Assembly (NCBI RefSeq): GCF_029714185.1
Contig: NZ_CP121671.1
Coordinates: forward strand, 2,852,001 to 2,916,000
DNA: 64,000 nucleotides
Reading direction: 5' to 3'
DNA from: Halobacillus naozhouensis
Lineage (GTDB): Bacteria; Bacillota; Bacilli; Bacillales; Halobacillaceae
Shown here: in pieces, positions 57,519 through 64,000 of the stretch
Numbering within the stretch: position 1 is the first letter of the stretch
Layout of the letters: each line of letters begins with the position of its first letter
Notes under the pieces: generated by a model
Seen by the model: the letters and a program-made list of their open reading frames with translations, nothing else
The model's database searches: none
What the model was told of the DNA's origin: nothing
Made by a program: the position numbers and the translations under genes

Positions 57519-57729
57519 CGAAATCATAATAACCATGATTAATTTTTAATTTCTTCGCTTCTAGGAACTCTATTAATTCATCTTCACTGGCCGTTCGTTC
57601 AAGGGAACGATACAGTGACATTAAATTAAAGGACAGCTTTCTTTGATGCTGCATATCAAGGATGTGGATTCTGCGATCTTCTGGAATCTTTTCGGTTGAT
57701 ATGATTTTGAAACGAATAATTTTTGTCAT
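57502..57729 (-). CDS. Small hypothetical protein
   Basis: A 75-residue soluble, charged protein (MTKIIRFKIISTEKIPEDRRIHILDMQHQ ... FLEAKKLKINHGYYDFE split here for clarity), predicted alpha/beta. AAAAGGAG lies five bases before the ATG at 57729; the frame extends ten codons further without a good site. I do not recognise the family. It has its own terminator, which overlaps the stop codon. Confidence 0.55.
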   Translation of the reverse strand: MTKIIRFKIISTEKIPEDRRIHILDMQHQRKLSFNLMSLYRSLERTASEDELIEFLEAKKLKINHGYYDFESHVS

Positions 57730-57904
57730 AGAATCTCCTTTTCGCTTAACGAAAAACAACTAATCCGTATATCAACAAGAATAACATATCCACTTTTTGA
57801 ATGAAACTTATTAACACTCCACAATACTAAAGCTTTACCAAAGAAAACATCTGCTCCAATGAGCAGCGTGGGTAAATTAAAAAATTATTAAATAAAAGTT
57901 AAAG
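57730..57904. other. Gap between small gene and tRNA-Arg
   Basis: 175 AT-rich bases that should hold the promoter of the 57502 gene on the minus strand. No tRNA terminator is obvious on the minus strand here. Confidence 0.4.
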
Positions 57905-58228
<324 letters not shown>

Positions 58229-58258
58229 TTTGACCTTTTCTGACCTTAAAGGTATGAT
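58229..58258 (+). promoter_or_regulatory. clpP promoter with CtsR box
   Basis: TTTGACC-TTT-TCTGACC (58229-58245) is, on the other strand, GGTCAGA-AAA-GGTCAAA, the CtsR heptad repeat with its three-base spacer and one mismatch. TTGACC (58230-58235), 17 bases, TATGAT (58253-58258) forms the promoter, so CtsR covers the -35. Heat-inducible expression is expected. Confidence 0.85.
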
Positions 58259-58306
58259 AAAAATATATTCCATCATATATGCAATGATGAAAAGGAGGAA
58301 ATTACA

Positions 58307-58894
58307 ATGAATTTAATCCCAACAGTAATTGAACAAACTAACCGTGGAGAACGTGCCTATGACATTTATTCCCGCTTATTGAAAGATCGGATTATTATGC
58401 TAGGCAGTGCTATTGATGATAATGTTTCCAACTCAATTGTTGCCCAACTATTATTCTTAGCTGCTGAGGATCCTGACAAAGACATTTCGCTTTACATCAA
58501 CTCACCGGGTGGATCCATTACCTCTGGAATGGCCATTTACGATACAATGCAATTCATCAAGCCAAACGTTTCTACAATCTGCACAGGAATGGCTGCTTCT
58601 ATGGGTGCTTTCCTTCTCAATGCCGGTACAAAAGGAAAACGTTATGCCCTGCCAAACAGTGAAGTGATGATCCACCAGCCTCTAGGCGGAACACAAGGGC
58701 AAGCATCCGATATTGAAATTCACGCTAAACGCATCATTAAAATGCGTGAGAAACTAAACCAAATTCTATCAGAGCGCACTGGTCAGCCACTTGAAGTGAT
58801 TGAGCGTGACACAGACCGAGATAATTTCATGTCAGCTCATGAAGCTGTCGATTATGGTCTAATCGATAAAGTGATGGAAAAGACAGGCGAATAA
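58307..58894 (+). CDS. clpP: ATP-dependent Clp protease proteolytic subunit
   Basis: A 195-residue serine peptidase with the triad Ser98 (GMAASMGAFLL), His123 (VMIHQPLGG) and Asp172 (RDTDRDNF). It forms the double-heptamer barrel that works with ClpX, ClpC and ClpE to degrade misfolded and regulatory proteins, including SsrA-tagged ones. AAAGGAGG precedes the ATG. Monocistronic, under the CtsR box, with a perfect terminator. Confidence 0.98.
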   Translation: MNLIPTVIEQTNRGERAYDIYSRLLKDRIIMLGSAIDDNVSNSIVAQLLFLAAEDPDKDISLYINSPGGSITSGMAIYDTMQFIKPNVSTICTGMAASMGAFLLNAGTKGKRYALPNSEVMIHQPLGGTQGQASDIEIHAKRIIKMREKLNQILSERTGQPLEVIERDTDRDNFMSAHEAVDYGLIDKVMEKTGE

Positions 58895-58899
58895 GAAAC

Positions 58900-58929
58900 A
58901 AAAGCCCACTGTACGTACAGTGGGCTTTT
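58900..58929. terminator. Terminator of clpP (symmetrical)
   Basis: AAAAGCCCACTGTAC followed directly by its complement GTACAGTGGGCTTTT: a perfect 30-bp palindrome usable in both directions, so it can also end the crh transcript. Confidence 0.9.
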
Positions 58930-59003
58930 GTTATGTATAGCCCGTGGAGAACAAACAATGTATGATCATAAACATTTTGTTCATTCCTTCACATAAATTC
59001 GTA

Positions 59004-59255
59004 TTACTCTTTTACAAAGGCTGTTAATTCAGCTATCGCTTTTTCTTCATCTGTGCCGTCAGCTATTAACAAAATCTCCTCATCATAGGCCACTGCCAAA
59101 CTCATAAGCCCCATAATACTCTTAGCATTCACGCGCTTCTGATCTTTTTCAATAAAAATATCTGAAGAAAAGCGGTTGGCTTGCTGGACGAATTGTGCAG
59201 CAGGTCTAGCCTGTAAACCTGTCTCTAATTCAATCTTAACGGACTGTTCAATCAT
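59004..59255 (-). CDS. crh: Catabolite-repression HPr-like protein
   Basis: An 83-residue HPr paralogue with Gln15 (GLQARPAA) in place of the PTS histidine, and regulatory Ser46 retained (NAKSIMGLMSLAV). It therefore cannot carry PTS phosphate but can be phosphorylated by HPr kinase and act as CcpA co-repressor. In B. subtilis it also affects methylglyoxal synthase. Position after whiA matches B. subtilis. A hairpin between whiA and crh suggests partial uncoupling. Confidence 0.96.
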   Translation of the reverse strand: MIEQSVKIELETGLQARPAAQFVQQANRFSSDIFIEKDQKRVNAKSIMGLMSLAVAYDEEILLIADGTDEEKAIAELTAFVKE

Positions 59256-59320
59256 CTATTCATTCTCCTCTCTATCATCATTTCACTATTTAGAAAGCGC
59301 ATACAATCTTTTTAAATAAA

Positions 59321-59345
59321 GAACGCTTCCTGTAGGAAAGCGTTC
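59321..59345 (-). terminator. Hairpin between whiA and crh
   Basis: GAACGCTTTCC and GGAAGCGTTC (minus strand) with a short loop, followed by TTTATTT. It may end or attenuate the whiA transcript. Confidence 0.7.
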
Positions 59346-59387
59346 CTCAATTGTAAATCATTATAGCATGAAATTTTTCAAATTACA

Positions 59388-60347
59388 TTAGTTTTGACTA
59401 CTTTCCTTCACTTCTCCACGTCTAACCTTCTCCGCGAAATCATCGATTTTACGCAAGCGGTGGTTAATACCGGATTTACTTATCGGAGAGCCTGATACTA
59501 ACTCCCCAAGCTCCTTTAACGAAACTTCCTGATGCTGAAGCCGAAGTGATGCAATTTCGTGAAGCTTATCGGGCAGGGCCTCTAAACCTACAGTCCGTTT
59601 AATGAATTTAATATTTTCCACCTGTCTGAATGCAGCCCCAATCGTCTTATTTAAGTTGGCCGTTTCGCAATTAACAAGCCGATTTACGGAGTTGCGCATA
59701 TCTCTAACGATACGTACATCCTCAAATTTAAAAAGAGCTTGGTGGGCCCCGATATTACTAATCAACTCGGTAATCTTCTCAGCCTCTTTTAAATAAGTAA
59801 TAAATCCCTTTTTTCTCTCCAAGGTCCGGGCGTGTAACCCAAAGCTGTTCATAAGCTCACATAATGCTTCATTATGCGATTCATCAGATGAGTGGACCTC
59901 TAAATGATAAGACGATGTCTCAGGGTTATTTACAGATCCTCCTGCTAAAAAGGCTCCTCGTAAGTATGCCCGCTTGCAAGCGGTAGTTCCCAAATACTTT
60001 TTCGGAATCTCCGGATTGACCGAGAACGGTCCGACTAAAATTTCTAAGTCTTTTAATAGCTTTTCAGCATTTTCTTTCATTCTGACAATATAAACATTAT
60101 TCTTTTTTAAACGCATTTTCTTCCTTACCAGAAGTTCGACCGGATACGGATATAGCTTTTTGATCAACATATAAATGCGTCTCGCAATCGCAGCATTCTC
60201 TGTTTGTATATCTAACAAATAGGACTTATTAGATAGAGAGAATGTTCCATTCATTCGAACGAGGGCTGCCAGTTCCGCTTCCACACTACTCTTTTCTTCG
60301 GCTTCCACATTCGTTAATTCCTTTTTAATCTCTGATGCAAACGACAC
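59388..60347 (-). CDS. whiA: DNA-binding protein WhiA
   Basis: A 319-residue protein. An N-terminal LAGLIDADG-like scaffold without nuclease residues (AYLRGAFLAGGSVNNPETSYH-like region near 130-150) is joined to a C-terminal helix-turn-helix (LKELGELVSGSPISKSGINHRLRKIDD). In Bacillus it influences cell division and chromosome segregation. GTG at 60347 is chosen because GGGGGTG lies six bases upstream and the product begins VSFASEIKKELTN like its relatives; ATG at 60362 has no such site. Confidence 0.94.
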   Translation of the reverse strand: MSFASEIKKELTNVEAEEKSSVEAELAALVRMNGTFSLSNKSYLLDIQTENAAIARRIYMLIKKLYPYPVELLVRKKMRLKKNNVYIVRMKENAEKLLKDLEILVGPFSVNPEIPKKYLGTTACKRAYLRGAFLAGGSVNNPETSSYHLEVHSSDESHNEALCELMNSFGLHARTLERKKGFITYLKEAEKITELISNIGAHQALFKFEDVRIVRDMRNSVNRLVNCETANLNKTIGAAFRQVENIKFIKRTVGLEALPDKLHEIASLRLQHQEVSLKELGELVSGSPISKSGINHRLRKIDDFAEKVRRGEVKESSQN

Positions 60348-60396
60348 TAAGTTCACCCCCATTTAAACAAGCTCCGGCATCATGGCTGACTTTCTG

Positions 60397-61350
60397 CTAT
60401 AACATCGAATGAAGCAAATGAGCTAATTTTTTCGTATCATGGCGAATGGCAGCCTTACTTTTATCAATGATATCTTCTTCAATAATGTTTAATCCCAACG
60501 CTTTAATTCGGTCCATGTCATAATGCACGGGTTCTGCATTTTCTTCTGCATAGACTTTGCGGATATTCGGACCAATTGGCTTATTATGAACGACAACAGA
60601 ATGAATGCATCCTTCGCCGACATGATCATAGATAGCCTGCACGTGATCAGCAGCAGTATAACCTGAAGTTTCCCCTTCCTGTGTCATCACATTACAGACA
60701 TACGTTACTTTGGCCTTCGTTTCTCTCAATGCCTGACCGATCTCAGGTATAATAATGTTCGGAAGAATGCTAGTGTATAGACTCCCCGGTGCAATCACAA
60801 CCAAATCTGCATCTCTGATGGCATTCATCGCTTCTGGTAACGGCTGAATAGGAAGCGGGCTGACATATACCCGTTTAATTCGCTTGTTGGCTTTTGGAAT
60901 ATTGGACTCCCCAGTTACAAGCGTACCATCTTCCATTTCAGCGTGCAGATTCATTGAATGGTTTGCAATCGGGTAAATATTCCCTTTCACATTCAACACA
61001 CGAGAGATTTCCTTAATTCCATGGTAAAAGTCTCCAGTCATTGATGTCATAGCAGCGAGAAGCAGGTTACCCATTGAATGTCCAGAAAGTCCATTCCCAT
61101 TAGCAAAACGATGTTGAAATAAATCAAGAAGCATTGGTTCTGCATCCGACATGGCCGCAAGCACGTTCCTAATATCACCGGGTGCTGGGATCGAAAGCTC
61201 ACTTCTTAATCTTCCTGAACTCCCTCCGTCATCTGCAACGGTCACAATAGCGGAGAGGTCAATCGGAAAGTATTTAAGTCCCCTCAATAACACGGGCATC
61301 CCGGTCCCCCCGCCAATGACTACTACCTTGGGTTTATTCAAACGATCCAT
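60397..61350 (-). CDS. yvcK: Gluconeogenesis factor YvcK/GlmR
   Basis: A 317-residue Rossmann-like protein of the UPF0052/CofD-related family. N-terminal KVVVIGGGTGMPVLLRGLK, VADDGGSSGRLR, PAPGDIRNVLAAM and GHSMGNLLLAAM line a UDP-sugar-binding cleft. Known role: binds UDP-GlcNAc and stimulates GlmS to direct carbon into wall precursors, needed on gluconeogenic carbon sources. It lies four bases downstream of rapZ and in the fixed trxB-whiA cluster. Confidence 0.95.
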   Translation of the reverse strand: MDRLNKPKVVVIGGGTGMPVLLRGLKYFPIDLSAIVTVADDGGSSGRLRSELSIPAPGDIRNVLAAMSDAEPMLLDLFQHRFANGNGLSGHSMGNLLLAAMTSMTGDFYHGIKEISRVLNVKGNIYPIANHSMNLHAEMEDGTLVTGESNIPKANKRIKRVYVSPLPIQPLPEAMNAIRDADLVVIAPGSLYTSILPNIIIPEIGQALRETKAKVTYVCNVMTQEGETSGYTAADHVQAIYDHVGEGCIHSVVVHNKPIGPNIRKVYAEENAEPVHYDMDRIKALGLNIIEEDIIDKSKAAIRHDTKKLAHLLHSML

Positions 61351-61353
61351 GGA

Positions 61354-62238
61354 TTACAAACCCTTTCTTTTATCAATATCCCGGTGCGTCACATGGGTAA
61401 CAAAGTCACTGGAAAAGTAATTGGAAAGATACTCAGCTATGGCAACAGAACGGTGCTGTCCACCCGTACAGCCAATTGCTACTACTAGCTGGCTCTTCCC
61501 TTCTCTCTTATACTGCGGCAGCATAAACTGCAGCAAATCTTTAAGCTTTTCAAGAAATTTTTGAGTATCAGACCATTTAAATACATAGGAAGAAACTTCT
61601 GAATTTAACCCTGTCAACGGACGCATGTTTTCCACATAATGAGGGTTAGGTAAAAATCTGACATCAAACATAAGGTCTGCATCGATTGGCACCCCATACT
61701 TAAACCCGAAAGAAACCATCTGAACAGAAAACACTTGCTGTTTCTGTGCTTTGTATCGATCGAGAATTCTCTCTCTCAGCTCCTTAGGTTTAAGGCTTGA
61801 CGTATTAATAATGGTTTGAGCCCTGCCCCGCAATTCGTCCAGCATCTTCCGCTCCTGACGAATGCCTTCGAGCGGCAGCCCATCTTTTGCCAATGGATGG
61901 GATCGTCTAGTTTCTTTATATCTTGAAACGAGGGATTGATCTTCTGCATCCAGAAATAGAATATGACCTTCCAGCCAGTCCTCATTCCCTAAGCGATCAA
62001 GGGCATCAAATAAGGAATCGAAAAATTCACGTCCCCTTAAATCCATGACAAGAGCCACATTCTTAATATCATTAGTTGAATCCTTCATTAAATCCAGAAA
62101 TTTAGGTAAAAGAGTCGGCGGCAGATTATCAACACAAAAAAAGCCTAAGTCTTCAAAGCTTTGGATAGCAACCGTCTTTCCTGCTCCAGACATTCCAGTT
62201 ATGATTACAAGTTGAGTATTGTTTTCTTTTTCGGCCAT
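61354..62238 (-). CDS. rapZ: RapZ/YvcJ nucleotide-binding protein
   Basis: A 294-residue P-loop protein. Walker A GMSGAGKT (15-22), Walker-B-like VALVMDLRGREF, and the C-terminal domain with VSFGFKYGVPIDADLMFDVRFLPNPH and VAIGCTGGQHRSVAIAEYL. In E. coli RapZ is an RNase E adaptor that controls GlmZ and binds glucosamine 6-phosphate; the Bacillus role (YvcJ) is less clear and includes competence. It is 16 bases after the Nudix gene. Confidence 0.95.
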   Translation of the reverse strand: MAEKENNTQLVIITGMSGAGKTVAIQSFEDLGFFCVDNLPPTLLPKFLDLMKDSTNDIKNVALVMDLRGREFFDSLFDALDRLGNEDWLEGHILFLDAEDQSLVSRYKETRRSHPLAKDGLPLEGIRQERKMLDELRGRAQTIINTSSLKPKELRERILDRYKAQKQQVFSVQMVSFGFKYGVPIDADLMFDVRFLPNPHYVENMRPLTGLNSEVSSYVFKWSDTQKFLEKLKDLLQFMLPQYKREGKSQLVVAIGCTGGQHRSVAIAEYLSNYFSSDFVTHVTHRDIDKRKGL

Positions 62239-62254
62239 AAGCCATCGCTCCTCA

Positions 62255-62722
62255 TTACATAGGTCGAGACGGGTCCAGATCCTGGTCGATCAATTGAAAG
62301 TCAGTCGTATAGACGAATGTACCGTATACTTGTTCTTCACTCGCTAAAATATGATTGAATATATAACGATCACCTTCAGCCATCGGTTTAGTCAACACAT
62401 CCTCTACAGCTACCCATTCGAGCTGACCCTCTTCACTGACTTCTAATAGCTCTCCTTGATAGTCTGTAGTATAGAACGTAAACATCATCCACTCCTGAAC
62501 AGTTTGATCGTCCTCTTTCATGATAAAAGTGAAAGATCCTTTGAGTTCAGGATCTTTTATGCGTAAACCAGTTTCTTCGTTAAATTCACGGACTACGGAG
62601 TCTTTAATATTCTCTCCTGCCTCCATTTTTCCGCCGGGAACGACATACCAGCCACGCCTTGGTTTCTTTAACATTAATATATGATTATCCTTAAGTAAAA
62701 TACAGTTTGCTACACGTTGCAT
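62255..62722 (-). CDS. Nudix hydrolase (YvcI-like, 8-oxo-dGTPase type)
   Basis: 155 residues. A complete Nudix box is present: G-K-M-E-A-G-E, seven residues, R-E-F-N-E-E-T-G (about 31-53). The N-terminus VANCILLKDNHILMLKKPRRGWYVVPGGK resembles MutT-like pyrophosphatases that sanitise oxidised nucleotides. The true substrate is not certain. It is the first gene of the nudix-rapZ-yvcK-whiA run; trxB, further upstream, has its own terminator. Confidence 0.9.
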   Translation of the reverse strand: MQRVANCILLKDNHILMLKKPRRGWYVVPGGKMEAGENIKDSVVREFNEETGLRIKDPELKGSFTFIMKEDDQTVQEWMMFTFYTTDYQGELLEVSEEGQLEWVAVEDVLTKPMAEGDRYIFNHILASEEQVYGTFVYTTDFQLIDQDLDPSRPM

Positions 62723-62836
62723 GTCTTGTCACCTCATTTATTCTCTAGAGGGCATCCTTGTCTATTATACAATGAATACGTAACTGGCTACAATGTTATG
62801 CTTATTGAACAAAAGCAAAAAGCGCCCCGGAATACA

Positions 62837-62883
62837 GGACAGATGACGGACAGATGAGGTTTGACTCGCTGCCTTTCATCTGT
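62837..62883. repeat. Tandem GGACAGATGA repeat with distal inverted copy
   Basis: GGACAGATGA occurs at 62837-62846 and 62848-62857 with an 11-bp period. The complement TCATCTGT follows at 62876-62883, so either copy can pair with it. It lies in the promoter region of the Nudix operon. Confidence 0.5.
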
Positions 62884-62922
62884 ACTAGTAGCTATAATTT
62901 TCGTATAAAGGCACAAAAAAAT

Positions 62923-62945
62923 GCACAGGTGATAAACACCTGTGC
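62923..62945 (-). terminator. Terminator of trxB
   Basis: GCACAGGTG and CACCTGTGC form a 9-bp stem with a five-base loop; on the minus strand ATTTTTTTG follows, about 100 bases past the trxB stop. Confidence 0.85.
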
Positions 62946-63044
62946 CTAATAGAGATCTATTAAAAGGGGGTCAATTAATCACTTTTATTGTACCCCATCA
63001 ATGTTTCATGCGTGTTACAGGAGAATTAAGCTAGAGTTACTTTT

Positions 63045-63995
63045 TTATTTTACCGCTTTTAACTCTTCTAATAAGTTCTCAATATAATTCTGAGCAGACT
63101 GGGCAGCAATACTGCCATCCCCAGTTGCTGTCACAATTTGGCGTAACTCTTTCTCACGAATGTCTCCTGCCGCGAAAACACCTGGCACTTTGGTTTCCAT
63201 TTTTTCGTCCGTTTCGATATAGCCTTGTTCATTCGTAACTCCAAGACTTTCAAATGGTTTGCTGAGCGGAATTAGACCGATATAAATGAACACACCGTTT
63301 GTGTCGAACTCGTATTCTTCGTTTGTTTTCTTATTATACAACGTGACACTTCCGACTTTGCCGTCTTGTTCATTGATTTCCTTCACAACTGTATCCCAGA
63401 TGAAGTCAATCTTATCATTGTCAAACGCACGATCCTGTAAAATCTTCTGAGCGCGCAGCTCATCACGGCGGTGAACTATTGTTACTTTGTTAGCAAACCG
63501 TGTAAGATAGACCCCTTCTTCTACAGCAGAGTCCCCTCCGCCGACAACAACAAGTTCTTTTTCTTTAAAGAAGGCACCATCACAAACGGCACAATAGGAA
63601 ACACCACGGCCCCCAAGCTCTTTTTCACCCTCGACGCCTAACGCTTTGTACTGAGCACCTGTTGTGATAATCAGGGCCCGTGTTTTATATTCTTTATTAC
63701 CAGCAACAACTGTCTTGTATTCTTTCCCCTCGATTACTTCCTTAATGTCGCCATAGGCATATTCTGCGCCGAACTTTTTAGCATGGTCAAACATTTTATT
63801 GGAAAGATCAGGTCCCAGAATATGATCAAACCCAGGATAGTTCTCCACATCTTCAGTATTTGCCATTTGGCCGCCAGGAATACCACGTTCAATCATTAAC
63901 GTATCAAGGTTAGCCCTTGAAGTATATACAGCGGCCGTCATCCCTGCCGGACCGGCGCCTGCTATAATGACATCATAAATTCTTTCTTCGGTCAT
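63045..63995 (-). CDS. trxB: Thioredoxin reductase
   Basis: A 316-residue FAD/NADPH flavoprotein that keeps thioredoxin reduced. FAD motif GAGPAG (13-18), redox pair Cys135-x2-Cys138 (SYCAVCDG), NADPH motif VVGGGDSAVEEG with HRRDELRA, and the C-terminal FAD contact GVFAAGDIREKELRQIVTATGDGSIAA. Complete; the ATG at 63995 is five bases from the window edge, so promoter and ribosome site are outside. It heads the conserved trxB-yvcI-rapZ-yvcK-whiA-crh block. Confidence 0.97.
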   Translation of the reverse strand: MTEERIYDVIIAGAGPAGMTAAVYTSRANLDTLMIERGIPGGQMANTEDVENYPGFDHILGPDLSNKMFDHAKKFGAEYAYGDIKEVIEGKEYKTVVAGNKEYKTRALIITTGAQYKALGVEGEKELGGRGVSYCAVCDGAFFKEKELVVVGGGDSAVEEGVYLTRFANKVTIVHRRDELRAQKILQDRAFDNDKIDFIWDTVVKEINEQDGKVGSVTLYNKKTNEEYEFDTNGVFIYIGLIPLSKPFESLGVTNEQGYIETDEKMETKVPGVFAAGDIREKELRQIVTATGDGSIAAQSAQNYIENLLEELKAVK

Positions 63996-64000
63996 TGGAT

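Noticed and set aside
62946..62961. Near-palindrome TAATAGAGATCTATTA after trxB
   Set aside because: Short, AT-rich and isolated; expected by chance and not clearly tied to a promoter.

Overview
The window looks like a stretch of core chromosome from a moderately AT-rich member of the Bacillaceae, of the Halobacillus/Virgibacillus/Pontibacillus kind. This is inferred from gene order and protein character; no 16S gene is present. Three blocks keep Bacillus subtilis gene order: secG-est-rnr-smpB-ssrA, cggR-gapA-pgk-tpiA-gpmI-eno, and trxB-yvcI-rapZ-yvcK-whiA-crh close to clpP. Shine-Dalgarno sequences are strong and TTG/GTG starts are common. I found no phage, insertion sequence, CRISPR array or rRNA.

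Bases 1-10.1 kb are a mixed accessory/core region. It holds an orphan glycine-betaine-type binding lipoprotein, a guanidine-I riboswitch driving a paired SMR exporter (ykkCD), a YvbH-like PH-domain protein, a divergent MFS/TrmB pair sharing a perfect palindrome, a small kinase-fold protein, and a two-component system followed by two PepSY proteins (YkoGH-like). Three copies of one 39-bp palindrome with identical 17-bp arms and different loops lie at gene ends here.

Bases 10.2-25.2 kb carry a zinc alcohol dehydrogenase, an HpaB/YoaI-type flavin hydroxylase, isocitrate lyase, a tiny zinc-ribbon gene, an aldo/keto reductase and a six-gene overlapping NIS siderophore operon. The operon order matches rhbABCDEF, so the predicted product is schizokinen or a close relative. 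Its promoter contains a perfect Fur palindrome between -35 and -10, but no transporter lies nearby. A histidine phosphatase follows.

Bases 25.2-36.8 kb carry ilvD (CodY box), glpFK (perfect cre, GlpP-type leader terminator), murB, manganese catalase, DUF2512 and DUF2935 proteins, a second tiny zinc-ribbon gene, phoD behind PhoP-like boxes, and a group of small membrane proteins plus a lipoprotein.

Bases 37-42.6 kb are the trans-translation/RNA-decay block: tmRNA (deduced tag GESNDNLAVAA), smpB, rnr, est and secG. An oppositely oriented GNAT gene interrupts it. Bases 42.8-48.7 kb form one fructose/PTS unit in which fruRKA is followed directly by ptsH and ptsI, then ytzI. Bases 48.7-57.7 kb hold a nitroreductase, a YdcF-like protein, the glycolytic operon under a recognisable CggR operator, and a glutaredoxin-like gene. 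tRNA-Arg(CCG), clpP under a CtsR box, crh, whiA, yvcK, rapZ, a Nudix gene and trxB close the window.

Carbon flow is the main theme: fructose and glycerol uptake, lower glycolysis, HPr/Crh signalling, YvcK, the glyoxylate shunt, and cre/CodY/CggR control. Iron, phosphate and guanidine stress modules sit around it. I did not find a convincing wholly new multi-gene system. The best leads are the triplicated palindrome, the PepSY two-component locus, the TGTTATA-type palindromes beside aceA, the fru-ptsHI merger and several very small conserved-looking genes.
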